From Cryobacterium breve (GTDB taxonomy: Bacteria; Actinomycetota; Actinomycetes; Actinomycetales; Microbacteriaceae), in NCBI RefSeq assembly GCF_004402375.1, contig NZ_SOGJ01000013.1:1-36584 (forward strand): a stretch of 36,584 bases of DNA, given 5' to 3'. A model generated the notes under the pieces. The model did not search any database. It worked only from the letters and a program-made list of their open reading frames with translations, and was not told where the DNA came from. Positions within the stretch are counted from its first letter, which is position 1. Each line of letters starts with the position of its first letter. A program made the position numbers and the translations under genes. Positions 24,620-32,468 of this stretch are shown here, one piece after another.

Positions 24620-25277
24620 TCAAATTGTGGTTCCCCATGTGTGCACCCTAGCGTGGGGCAGTCCCCACCTTGCATCATCTGTTGCAATATGCTGCCGTGG
24701 TCGATGGAGCCGCAAGACGGACGACCAGCGGGACACAGGACTCGACGCAACATCGGCACCGACTTGGCGGGAGCTCCATAGTGCAGTTCCCGTAAGACCT
24801 GTCCGAGAAATTCCCGCGGGCTTCAGCGGCCACACAAAAACTGTCATATAACCCTTGAGTTCCAAGACAACGGGCGTCGGAGCGGCCAAGGGCTGCGACG
24901 GTTCGCGGACGGACATTTGATGGATTCAAACCAAGCAACTCTGTGGCTCCTCGAACTGCTTTCACTGCTGCCGAAGCAGCCGAAGCAAATGTTGCTGACA
25001 GTTGCTGACGTGGGCGACGCTTCAGTGACCTATGCTTCGGGGCCCTGAAACGACATCCGACCAAAGGCTCCTGTCAATAAGTTCCTCCTCATCCGAAATA
25101 AAGAAGGAAAGTCGCCGAACACTGTCAACGCAAGATCAGCAGACTCGCGGGTATACCCACGAACGCCTAGTAGCCCTTGACAAAAAGGCTCTGCACTCAA
25201 ATGATTGGGCGCAGAATGCTCGGTCGTTTTTTCTCTTCATGTTTGTTTTCGCACCTACCTCCTAACGAAGGATCCTG
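24620..25277. other. Long stretch without a supported gene
   Basis: Frames on both strands are Arg/Ser-rich shadows. A 42-codon frame at 24920-25048 (MDSNQATLWLLELLSLL) lacks a ribosome-binding site and is weak. The last 80 bases before 25278 are AT-richer and hold the GAAGGAT ribosome-binding site of the next gene, so the promoter of the surface operon must lie in the last 100-150 bp. Confidence 0.3.
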
Positions 25278-26048
25278 ATGAATAAGAAAACAGCACTGTG
25301 GTGTGTGCCCGCGTTTGCCTTGGGCGTGGTCGTATTGACGGGTGGTCCAGCCTTTGCAGCCACTGGTGACGCGTCGTACCAGGGGACGCTCGATGCGATC
25401 AACGGCAGCAATGGCAGCGGCACCGTTTCCGTTGAGGTTTCCGGTGACCAGGCCACAGTCACCCAGACCGTCACGGGTCTGGCCGAGACCTTCGACGGTA
25501 AGCCGTACCCGCACGTACAGCACATCCACATCGGCGCGAAGGGGGAATGTCCCACCACGGCAGCTGACACCAATGGAGATGGTGTGATCAGCACGACCGA
25601 AGGTCAGCCGTCTTACGGAGAGATTGGCACAACGTTGTCTACGAGTGGCGACACGAGTCCGGCGGCCGGAACTGATCTGACCCTTGCCGGGATGGGTGCA
25701 AACTACGACTACAACCGAACCTTCACTCTGGATGCCGCCACAGCAGCCTCGTTAGAGGCAGGTACGGCGGTTGTGGTGGTCCACGGGCTCGACCCGGCTA
25801 CGTTGACGAAAGCAGCACAGGACGCAAAGAGTGACTTGGTTCCGAGTCTGCCCCTGGCAGCAACGTCGCCGGCTCTATGCGGTGCCCTGAGCGAGTCGCA
25901 GGCGAACATGCCTGACGGTGGTGTGGGAACCGGCGGTGGCAGCACGTCAAGCGGTGCTGACATGGGCCTTCTCGCCCTTGGTGCCGGGGCCCTGACCGCG
26001 GCAGGTGGCGCGGTGGTGATTCGTCGACGTCTCATCGCCCGAGGCTGA
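25278..26048 (+). CDS. Secreted CHRD-like protein with C-terminal membrane anchor
   Basis: A 256-residue exported protein. The signal peptide has KK at positions 3-4, a hydrophobic run and an AFA cleavage region near residue 27. The body resembles CHRD-type domains: ASYQGTLDAINGSNGSGTVS, PHVQHIHIGAKGECP, DTNGDGVISTTEG and a TVVVVHGLDP-like strand. After a Gly/Ser linker (PDGGVGTGGGSTSSG) comes one helix (GLLALGAGALTAAGGAVVI) and a basic tail RRRLIARG, the plan of a cell-wall sorting signal but without a clear LPXTG. A class F sortase gene follows 17 bp later, so this is its probable substrate. Function at the surface is unknown. Confidence 0.75.
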   Translation: MNKKTALWCVPAFALGVVVLTGGPAFAATGDASYQGTLDAINGSNGSGTVSVEVSGDQATVTQTVTGLAETFDGKPYPHVQHIHIGAKGECPTTAADTNGDGVISTTEGQPSYGEIGTTLSTSGDTSPAAGTDLTLAGMGANYDYNRTFTLDAATAASLEAGTAVVVVHGLDPATLTKAAQDAKSDLVPSLPLAATSPALCGALSESQANMPDGGVGTGGGSTSSGADMGLLALGAGALTAAGGAVVIRRRLIARG

Positions 26049-26065
26049 GATCGGATTGATCCGCG

Positions 26066-26779
26066 GTGATTATCCCGGCTGAGAAGCGCCGCCGCGGTAG
26101 CCGTCTGGCTACCGCGGCGGCGGTTCTGCTCTTCACCATCGGCTGTACGGCCACCGGTTTCGCCCTATGGGGCAATCCTCCTCCTTCACGACCGCCAGCC
26201 TCGGCTGCCGTGTCAGCCCCATCGCAGGAGTCCGTCTCCGCTGCACCCTCTCCGGAGCCCATCTCAGTTCCGCCGACTCCGCGGGTTGACCGGATTGTCG
26301 GCCCGACCTTGACCGCCTCCGAGCCCACCCAGATCAACGTCCCCGCGATTGAAGTGGACTCTGTCCTGATGCAATTGGGACAGAATCCTGACGGCACGGT
26401 GCAGACGCCGTCGTTGGACGAGGCCTCTCCGGCCGGCTGGTATACCGGTTCGCCCACCCCTGGCGCTATCGGACCTTCCGTCATCTTGGGTCACGTCGAC
26501 TCCAGGGTGCAGGGGCGCGCGGTGTTTTACCGACTTGGCGAGATGCGTCCCGGCGACGAGATTTTGGTCACCCGAGCCGATGCGACAGTGGCGGTATTCG
26601 TGGTCGACGGAGTGGAAGAATACCCGAAAGATGACTTTCCGCAGTTCGCCGTCTACGGCAACACCGATCATGCGGGACTACGGCTGATCACCTGCGGTGG
26701 AGAGTTCAACGAAACCACTCGTACGTACCCAAACAACGTCGTTGTCTACGCCAGCTTGGTGTCCAGCCATGCGGCGTAG
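26066..26779 (+). CDS. Class F sortase
   Basis: A 237-residue membrane-anchored transpeptidase. An N-terminal helix (about 12-32) follows a basic MIIPAEKRRRGSR, then a Ser/Pro/Ala-rich linker and the catalytic barrel. The active-site residues are visible: His 143 in ILGHVDS, Cys 210 in LITCGGEF and Arg 219 in ETTRTYPNN. The spacing and the short catalytic domain match the actinobacterial class F. The start is a GTG at 26066. The gene sits between its likely substrate and a lipoprotein whose ATG overlaps its stop, so the three form one operon. Confidence 0.9.
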   Translation: MIIPAEKRRRGSRLATAAAVLLFTIGCTATGFALWGNPPPSRPPASAAVSAPSQESVSAAPSPEPISVPPTPRVDRIVGPTLTASEPTQINVPAIEVDSVLMQLGQNPDGTVQTPSLDEASPAGWYTGSPTPGAIGPSVILGHVDSRVQGRAVFYRLGEMRPGDEILVTRADATVAVFVVDGVEEYPKDDFPQFAVYGNTDHAGLRLITCGGEFNETTRTYPNNVVVYASLVSSHAA

Positions 26780-27398
26780 TACATCTGAGACGCGTGTCAA
26801 CAGGCGCGTCTGGCTGCTTGCGATCACGGTGGCTTCCACAGCTTTACTTACTGGGTGCGCGACCACCTCCTCCGTCGCCGTGAACACAATGGCCCCCGAA
26901 ATGTCCATGCCAGGCACGTCGGCCTCCCCGATTCCGCAGTCGAGCTCGGCAGGCAGCGCGGAGGCAGGACCGTCCGCGGCATCACAGATGATTTGTGGCA
27001 CCGAAACACGCGACAACATCACACGTGCGCTGGCTCTCGCCGCCCCGCCACACTCCGTCGACAGCTGGATCACTCGCCGATACACCTGCACATACCATCT
27101 GACTGATGGAGAGTTCGTGATCTCGGTCCAGGAATCCTCGGACGCAGCGTCTGCCCGCAGCTACTTCGACACGATGCAAGGGAACCTTGCCCCAGTGCAA
27201 ACCATTGAAGGGCTCGCGAATCTCGGATTGCCTGCTTACGAAACCACAGACGGCGTGGTCGTCTTTGTCAAAGACAACATGACGTTACAAGTTGACGCCA
27301 GAAAGTTGACGGATAAGGTCGGGCCGCATGGCGTCACCCGCACCGCATTCTCCTATCAAGTAGCTACTGCCATCCTGGGATGCTGGACCGCACACTAA
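26769..27398 (+). CDS. Lipoprotein of the sortase operon
   Basis: The 209-residue protein starts with an ATG at 26769, 11 bases inside the end of the sortase gene. The signal peptide ends in lipobox LTGC. A Ser/Ala/Pro-rich linker follows, then a compact domain with three cysteines (ICGTET, YTCTYHL and GCWTAH). Segments such as FVISVQESSDAASARSYFDT and TDGVVVFVKDNMTLQVDARK suggest a small extracellular alpha/beta domain. No named family is recognised. Its place behind the sortase suggests a role in the same surface process. Confidence 0.75.
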   Translation: MRRSTSETRVNRRVWLLAITVASTALLTGCATTSSVAVNTMAPEMSMPGTSASPIPQSSSAGSAEAGPSAASQMICGTETRDNITRALALAAPPHSVDSWITRRYTCTYHLTDGEFVISVQESSDAASARSYFDTMQGNLAPVQTIEGLANLGLPAYETTDGVVVFVKDNMTLQVDARKLTDKVGPHGVTRTAFSYQVATAILGCWTAH

Positions 27399-27456
27399 TC
27401 CGGCCGCGTCATATCGGCCAAGCTGCAGCCCGACATACCGATATCGAGGCGGTTTA

Positions 27457-27609
27457 CTGACGGAGCACGACTTCTCTACGTCATGGCGACGCCCTGAGCC
27501 TGTGCTGACGACCCAGGTGGAAGCACGAATTCTATGCCTGCGGGAGCAGCCTCTTTCGGTCGGCATTAACACGTGGCGGGGGTGTCGCCCCGGGACCTCC
27601 GGCGAGTGA
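27457..27609 (+). mobile_element. Possible IS481-like transposase splinter
   Basis: The frame has RRPEPVLTTQVEARILCLRE, which resembles the linker before the integrase core of IS481-type transposases, followed by unrelated sequence and a TGA. It is short and the match is by eye. The surrounding 27399-27773 otherwise holds no gene. Confidence 0.3.
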
Positions 27610-27773
27610 CGATCCGAAATTGCCCCTGACGCGAAGCTCTCAGGGCGTCAAATATTCATGACACGATTTCCCTCAACGACCATCACTTCAGCGTTCTCCC
27701 AGCGAACCTCGATTGTCTGGAATGCACAATTTCAGTTACCTCCAACGAACCATTCCGATTTCAAGGAGAGAAC

Positions 27774-28622
27774 ATGCCATTTATCACCGTCCCCGGGCAG
27801 AACGATTCCAGCGTCGAACTGCATTACGAAGACGTCGGCGCCGGCAAGCCCGTCGTCCTAATTCATGGCTGGCCCCTTAGTAGCAGGTCCTGGGAGGGTC
27901 AGGTACCCGCGCTGGTCGACGCCGGCTACCGGGTAATCATGTACGATCGCCGCGGTTTTGGCCAGTCATCACAGCCGTGGGATGGGTACGACTACGACAC
28001 GTTGGCCGCCGATCTGAAGGCCGTTCTCGAGGCGCTCGATCTGTGGGACGTTACTCTCATCGGATTCTCGATGGGTGGCGGCGAGCTTGCCCGTTACGTG
28101 GGCATGTACGGTACCGATCGCATCGCGAAGCTCGTCTTCGCCAGTGCTGTCCCGCCGTACCTCTGGAAATCGGATGACAACCCTGATGGAGGTGTCGACG
28201 CTGACCTCGCCCAGTGGTTCCATGGCGGGCTGACCGGAGACCGGCCGGCATTCCTACACGAATTTCTTCAGATGTTCTTCACCGCGGGCAAGCCGTCGTT
28301 GATCAATAGGCCGAAGGTCAGCTCGGAGCAGATTGCTTACAACCTTGATATCGCCGAAATGGCGTCGCCGAAGGGCACACTGGACTGTACGACCGCATTC
28401 GCGATGACGGACTTCCGCGATGATCTGACGAAAATCACTGTGCCGACCCTGGTGATACACGGTGACTTGGACACCATCGTGCCGTTCGAGGTCAGTGGCA
28501 AGCGCACTCACGAGGCCATCGCTGGCAGCGAACTCGTAGTGATCGAAGGCGCCCCGCACGGTCTTACCGTCTCGCACAAGGACGAGTGGAACCGGCACGT
28601 ACTCGCTTTCCTAGCGAAGTAG
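27774..28622 (+). CDS. Alpha/beta hydrolase, non-haem chloroperoxidase type
   Basis: A complete 282-residue enzyme. It has the oxyanion region HGWPLSSRSWE, the D-R-R-G-F-G-Q-S-S motif, nucleophile Ser 99 in GFSMGGGE, Asp 233 in HGDLDTIVPF and His 262 in GAPHGL, the full triad in family spacing. Such proteins are cytosolic hydrolases that can also form peracids (hence chloroperoxidase); the natural substrate is usually unknown. A strong ribosome-binding site (AAGGAGAG) precedes the ATG. It stands alone, followed by a stub of an SDR gene and a SnoaL-like gene in the same direction. Confidence 0.9.
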   Translation: MPFITVPGQNDSSVELHYEDVGAGKPVVLIHGWPLSSRSWEGQVPALVDAGYRVIMYDRRGFGQSSQPWDGYDYDTLAADLKAVLEALDLWDVTLIGFSMGGGELARYVGMYGTDRIAKLVFASAVPPYLWKSDDNPDGGVDADLAQWFHGGLTGDRPAFLHEFLQMFFTAGKPSLINRPKVSSEQIAYNLDIAEMASPKGTLDCTTAFAMTDFRDDLTKITVPTLVIHGDLDTIVPFEVSGKRTHEAIAGSELVVIEGAPHGLTVSHKDEWNRHVLAFLAK

Positions 28623-28632
28623 TGGAACCGAA

Positions 28633-28710
28633 GAGTCCACCTTTGTCGGCGGCGAGACGCTGAACGTCAACGGAGGCATGGTCACCCCGTGGCCCGCACA
28701 AACCCATTAA
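28633..28710 (+). pseudogene. C-terminal stub of an SDR gene
   Basis: Twenty-five codons read ESTFVGGETLNVNGGMVTPW and end PAQTH at a TAA. G-E-T-x-x-V-N-G-G-M is the conserved C-terminal end of short-chain dehydrogenases. The rest of the gene is absent, so a deletion probably joined the chloroperoxidase gene directly to this tail. Confidence 0.7.
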
Positions 28711-28739
28711 AAGTAAAGGCCAAGGAAGAGAGTGCACAC

Positions 28740-29150
28740 ATGAGTCAAGAAGTGAATATCGCAGCCCAGCAGAAGTTTGGCGACGCCGTGAACAGCGGAA
28801 AACTCGATCTTCTCGACGACCTTGTGGCCGAAGACGCCGTCGACAACGACCCTGCCCCTGGCCAAGGCCCGGGGCCCGCAGGCTACAAAGCGTTCTTCGG
28901 CGAGATGATTGCCGCTTTTCCCGACCTGCACATCGCAGTCGAGCGCCTCGTCGCCAACGACACCGACGTCGCATTCGCCTATACCCTCACCGGCACCCAC
29001 CAAGGCCCCCTCATGGGCCATGCCGCCAGCGGCAAGACGATGTCTGTTCGTGGCATGCAAATTAGCCGCTTCCAAAACGGGCAACTTGTAGAGCGGTGGG
29101 GCAGCAGCGACCAACAGGGAATGCTCGAACAACTCGGCCTCGCACCCTAA
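28740..29150 (+). CDS. SnoaL-like / NTF2-fold protein (ester cyclase annotation group)
   Basis: The 136-residue protein from the ATG at 28740 reads NIAAQQKFGDAVNSGKLDLL, DDLVAEDAVDNDP, YKAFFGEMIAAFPDLHIAVE and FAYTLTGTHQGPLMG, ending QQGMLEQLGLAP. This is the standard NTF2-like cone fold of the SnoaL group. Members include polyketide cyclases, but most are small proteins of unknown substrate. Starting at 28740 rather than 28689 keeps the family N-terminus and excludes the SDR stub in another frame. It is intact. Confidence 0.85.
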   Translation: MSQEVNIAAQQKFGDAVNSGKLDLLDDLVAEDAVDNDPAPGQGPGPAGYKAFFGEMIAAFPDLHIAVERLVANDTDVAFAYTLTGTHQGPLMGHAASGKTMSVRGMQISRFQNGQLVERWGSSDQQGMLEQLGLAP

Positions 29151-29189
29151 CCTGCGATATCTGGCGTTTCCACTCAGAAGGGGTAGGGC

Positions 29190-29396
29190 CGAGACGGCCT
29201 GGATCTCGCACTTCGACGCAAACTCAGCCAAGCACGCAGCGGCAGCATCTCCCGCAAACTGACACCGATTTCAGCCCGCATCTTGACCTCAGCGCGGAAA
29301 CAGATCCTGCACCTCCCGGCCAGCTGGCCGTGGAGAACCGGGTGGACAGTCCTGCTCGCGGCGGCTTGCGGTTTGCCACGCACCAAACCCATCTGA
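29190..29396 (+). mobile_element. IS1380-like transposase C-terminal fragment
   Basis: The frame reads LRRKLSQARSGSISRKLTPI, SARILTSARKQILHLPASWP and WRTGWTVLLAAACGLP before a TGA. Arg-rich helices followed by L-H-L-P-x-x-W-P-W are characteristic of the C-terminus of IS1380-family transposases. The catalytic part is missing. It adjoins a methyltransferase relic. Confidence 0.6.
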
Positions 29397-29470
29397 CCAC
29401 CCAGCCCCACGACGCAACCGGACCAGGAACACCACCGGCAGCAAGGCGGCTACCTGACGGGGAAGGGCAG

Positions 29471-29653
29471 TGACGCGCGCGGTGTCGACCAGGTGCCCAG
29501 CTTCATCGAACACGCGAGCAAGACCTACCCCCAAGTGCCCTTCCAAGTGGGCAGCATCGATGCTCTGCTCGATGCCTCCGACAGTATTGGGGATTTCATG
29601 CCTGGTACTCGCTGATCAAGGAAGCCGATCCGCCCATCCATTCAACCGCGTAG
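29471..29653 (+). pseudogene. SAM-dependent methyltransferase relic
   Basis: One frame gives GVDQVPSFIEHASKTYPQVP and FQVGSIDALLDASDS, the motif I acidic end and following region of class I methyltransferases. A one-base shift near 29590 gives WGFHAWYSLIKEADPPIHST, the motif usually seen as GFLAWYSLIH. A TAG ends it at 29651-29653. Both ends of the gene are missing. Confidence 0.65.
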
Positions 29654-29670
29654 GCGAGCACGTTGAGTCA

Positions 29671-29739
29671 ACGCGGGTAACGATGTCGATGTGCCAAATA
29701 GCGATCACAGAACGCCGCCACATAGCGCTGAAGGTCACG
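29671..29739 (+). repeat. 69-bp dispersed repeat, copy B
   Basis: Second copy of the repeat at 1288-1356, same orientation, no gaps. Here it follows the methyltransferase relic and lies just beyond the end of the PadR/HAAS operon. No recombinase gene is adjacent to this copy. Confidence 0.6.
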
Positions 29740-29793
29740 CGGTCAGTCGTTGGTCATCCAGCGTCAGCGAATCCACCAGAACCGACGCGAGGA

Positions 29794-29916
29794 CTACTCG
29801 TTTTCTCGTTCGAATGTGAGCCACGCGGTGATGTCGAGTGGTTGAGTTGGCGGAAGGTCGATCGCTGATGGGCTGATCTTTCGCGGTGCGGGATTGGTCT
29901 GCGGTGACTCGCTCAT
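29794..29916 (-). CDS. 40-residue third gene of the PadR/HAAS operon
   Basis: The ATG (29914-29916) overlaps the stop of the HAAS gene as ATGA, and GGCGGAGA just upstream serves as ribosome-binding site. The product begins MSESPQTNPAPRKISPSAID and ends ITAWLTFERENE. It is soluble and Pro-rich and has no recognised family. The same ATGA coupling links the two genes before it, which supports real translation. Confidence 0.55.
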   Translation of the reverse strand: MSESPQTNPAPRKISPSAIDLPPTQPLDITAWLTFERENE

Positions 29917-31010
29917 TTGTCTCCGCCTGAGTTTGGTGTAGGTGTGGCGCTCGGTTCGGGAGCGACGGGCGGCGCCGAAGAGGGAACGGGAGTCGGCGGG
30001 GCCGTTGGCGACGGCGTCTGCTGTGTGAGGGGCCGCACTTGGGTGAAGGGTGGCACGGCCGGAGTAGTGGTGGAGAGGTCGGGCTCGCCACTGGGTTGCG
30101 AATAATAGTCCACTGAGTCGACCGTGTTGAGGGGGAAAACGTTCCAACCGGTTCTCCCCGGTACGTCGGAGCTGGGGACCAAGATGACCTCCGTCCCGTC
30201 GGCGGCGTATGTGGTAACCCACGGTGTGGCGTTTGGATCGCCTACGGTCGTGAGTGGTTTTCCATCCTGGTCGAAGAGCTGCACGCCGGTCAGGGGTTGA
30301 CCGTCTGAGTCATAGGCGAACACATTGGAGACTTGGTTGCCGTCGAGTAGCAGACCTTGTGGAACGTAGTCCTCCACGTATTGGTCGGCCGAACTACTCC
30401 ACGCTGTGGCGAGCACAAGAAGAAGTGGCAGCGCGATGATCGAGCAGACACTAACCAGCGTCCTAAACGGTGGCAGCCAGGACCAGGGCAGCCATCGTCC
30501 CCGTCCCCACTGCACGCTGACGGTGACGAATAGCAAGAGCAGAACCCACTCAGTGCCGCTCGACGGCAGAGTACTGGCAATGCTGTTGCCGATAACTAGA
30601 GCCGCAATGACCTTGTAGACGGCCCAGCCCCGCAGCACCCACCAGAAAGGTCGGAGTGAGATGAAGAAGTCCAGGGTGCGCGAGCCGATCGCTGTCGATC
30701 GTGCCTTGCGGGTGAGGTTTGATCGCTGTGCGCTGGCCCAGGTGCGAAGTTTGTTGGCGGTCCAGGCGGATGGCAGCCGCGGCTTTCCCCTGACTGGTAG
30801 TCCGGCCGCAGCCCGCAACTCGTCGGCGTAGCCGACCGCATCGCCCGGATCGAAACTTTGCGCATCAAGATCCTCGGCTTGCTCGGTCAGATCCGCTTCA
30901 AGTCCGTCCGTGAGTTCTTCGACATCTTCACTGGGAAGGTCGCTGAGCGCGGCGCGCACGGCAGCGGCAAAATCATGGATGGCCAGGGTGGGTGAGGTGG
31001 TCGTGCTCAT
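29913..31010 (-). CDS. HAAS-domain membrane protein paired with PadR
   Basis: A 365-residue protein. The N-terminal 75 residues (FAAAVRAALSDLPSEDVEEL, GLEADLTEQ, VGYADELRAAAGL) form the HAAS domain, a helical module often encoded next to PadR regulators. Three hydrophobic stretches (about 117-135, 145-170 and 185-205) anchor it in the membrane. The C-terminal half (about 206-330) is a predicted outside domain with FAYDSDGQPLTGVQLFDQDG, and it ends in a long Pro/Ser/Thr tail. Its ATG overlaps the PadR stop and its stop overlaps the next start. It probably acts as a membrane sensor or effector of the PadR switch; the signal is unknown. Confidence 0.8.
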   Translation of the reverse strand: MSTTTSPTLAIHDFAAAVRAALSDLPSEDVEELTDGLEADLTEQAEDLDAQSFDPGDAVGYADELRAAAGLPVRGKPRLPSAWTANKLRTWASAQRSNLTRKARSTAIGSRTLDFFISLRPFWWVLRGWAVYKVIAALVIGNSIASTLPSSGTEWVLLLLFVTVSVQWGRGRWLPWSWLPPFRTLVSVCSIIALPLLLVLATAWSSSADQYVEDYVPQGLLLDGNQVSNVFAYDSDGQPLTGVQLFDQDGKPLTTVGDPNATPWVTTYAADGTEVILVPSSDVPGRTGWNVFPLNTVDSVDYYSQPSGEPDLSTTTPAVPPFTQVRPLTQQTPSPTAPPTPVPSSAPPVAPEPSATPTPNSGGDK

Positions 31011-31369
31011 GACTTGTCCCCGATCGTGCGGATGGTAGCGGTGGGCTGGTGCTGTTCTGTGAGGAGGAGTGACACTGTGTTGGCGAACCGGGTCCAGCTG
31101 GCTCGTTGTTCGGCAAGCATGGTCCGTCCCTCAGTGTTGATTCCGTAGTACTTGCGGTGCGGACCGCCATCGGAGGGCACGACATAGGTTGACAATGCAC
31201 CCGCGGTATAGAGGCGCCGGAGGGTTCCATAAACCGAGGCGTCTCCCACCTCTTTGAGGCCGGCAGCGCGCAGGCGCCGCACAATGTCGTAGCCGTAGCC
31301 GTCTTCTTCCTGAATCACGGCGAGCACCGCGACGTCGAGCACTCCTTTGAGTAGCTGTGTGGTGTCCAT
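31007..31369 (-). CDS. PadR-family regulator of the HAAS operon
   Basis: A 120-residue PadR protein of the short type: MDTTQLLKGVLDVAVLAVIQ, GYGYDIVRRLRAAGL, ASVYGTLRRLYTAGALSTYV and the wing GGPHRKYYGINTEG. AAGGAGATA lies right before the ATG at 31369; seven upstream in-frame codons are not needed. It is the first gene of a coupled three-gene operon and presumably autoregulates it. The promoter must lie in the 100 bp upstream. Confidence 0.9.
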   Translation of the reverse strand: MDTTQLLKGVLDVAVLAVIQEEDGYGYDIVRRLRAAGLKEVGDASVYGTLRRLYTAGALSTYVVPSDGGPHRKYYGINTEGRTMLAEQRASWTRFANTVSLLLTEQHQPTATIRTIGDKS

Positions 31370-31390
31370 GTATCTCCTTCGACGCATCAC

Positions 31391-31842
31391 ACACTACTAC
31401 GCTGTACGGGGTAGTGATTCCGACGCCATGCCGGATGGTGGTGCCGAACAGTCATTTTCCGAAGTCGTCTGCACAAACTTCTGTACTCGTCTGCATAACC
31501 GTCGCGTCGTTGCCCCTATCAATTTCTCCCACCCTTGATCCGGGTCAGAACAGGCCTCCCAGTTCCTTATCATCGGCACGACGGCACGAGTTATGTGCAC
31601 GCCTTCTACTTCGCCGCCGCACTCGGCCTGCTTGAGGACGGTGTGGGCGGAGACCAATCTCGACCGGCGTGATGCCGAGTGATCACTGATCGCGGTGTGA
31701 ATAGGATGATGGCCGAAAACGATCGTTCGTAAGACACTCCAGCACCGGTTCAGTAGGTCGCGTAAACATCGTGCGGTATTAGTAATGCTTGCCGTGTACG
31801 CGTCTATGTAACGCGTTACCAGGTTGGTGACACGATGCATGT
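31391..31842. other. No secure gene between the PadR operon and a resolvase relic
   Basis: A 147-codon minus-strand frame covers the region. Its middle part (VSAHTVLKQAECGGEVEGVH, ITRAVVPMIRNWEACSD) looks protein-like, near 31530-31660, while both ends do not. It may be a relic of an unknown gene. No IS ends are evident. Confidence 0.25.
31808..31819. promoter_or_regulatory. Perfect 12-bp palindrome upstream of a resolvase relic
   Basis: GTAACGCGTTAC lies 24-35 bp before the resolvase start, with a further ACGCGT just upstream. This is where resolvases bind their res subsites or their own operator. Function is inferred from position. Confidence 0.45.
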
Positions 31843-32415
31843 ATGCGAATTGGATATGGTCGGGTCTCTACCCGTGATCAGCACCCAGAGGCGCAACACG
31901 ACGCCTTGACCGTGGCAGGTTGTGATCAGATATTCCTTGATACGGCTTCGGGAACACTCGCCCGCCGGCCTGAACTTGACAAGGCTCTACTCTCGGCGAA
32001 CCGGGCCGGCGATCAGCTCGTCGTGACCAAACTCGACCGGCTTAGCCGGTCGCTGGAGAACCTCATCGATTTGTCGAACACCCTCCAGGAGCGCGGTGTT
32101 GATTTGGTGGTCTTGGATCAGGGCATCGATACGTCCAGCATCACCGGGCGGATGTTCTTCCAGATCCTTGGCTCGATTGCGGAGTTCGAACATGCGCTGA
32201 TGTCTTAACGCACCCGCGATGGGCTGGCCGCGGCCCGTGCCCGGGGACGAACCGGCGGGCAAAAACCCAAACTCGGGCCTCGCCAGGTCAAGCTGGCCCG
32301 TGAGATGTATGAGGAGAAGGACGCCGCCGGCAAGCGGGCCCACACCGTCCAGCACATCGCCGAGGAGTTTGGAGTCACTCGCCCTACGATCTACCGGCAC
32401 TTGGCCAAACCTTGA
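31843..32415 (+). pseudogene. Serine resolvase interrupted by one nonsense codon
   Basis: The protein starts MRIGYGRVSTRDQHPEAQHD (catalytic Ser 9) and continues with [37 protein letters not shown] and EFEHALMS. There a TAA (32206-32208) replaces the Glu of the usual L-x-S-E-R-T motif. The same frame goes on with [20 protein letters not shown] and the HTH region [20 protein letters not shown] to a TGA at 32413-32415, 190 codons in all. A single G-to-T change explains the lesion, so this is the freshest of the five relics. The truncated product keeps the catalytic domain but cannot bind DNA specifically. Confidence 0.9.
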
Positions 32416-32468
32416 GCCCCGGCTGTCCGCTGCAGGCACGGGCGGCGGACCTCCATTAGCGTTGAGGG

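Noticed and set aside
24920..25048. 42-codon plus-strand frame starting MDSNQATLW
   Set aside because: No ribosome-binding site and no partner gene; it could be chance.
28740..29150. Calling the SnoaL-like protein a polyketide cyclase
   Set aside because: No polyketide genes are near; the fold alone does not support that function.
31397..31840. 147-codon minus-strand frame as a full gene
   Set aside because: Only the middle looks protein-like, there is no ribosome-binding site and no family; recorded as gene-poor instead.
32206..32208. TAA in the 31.8-kb resolvase as programmed readthrough or recoding
   Set aside because: There is no downstream recoding structure and four related relics are broken in other places, so plain decay is the simpler reading.
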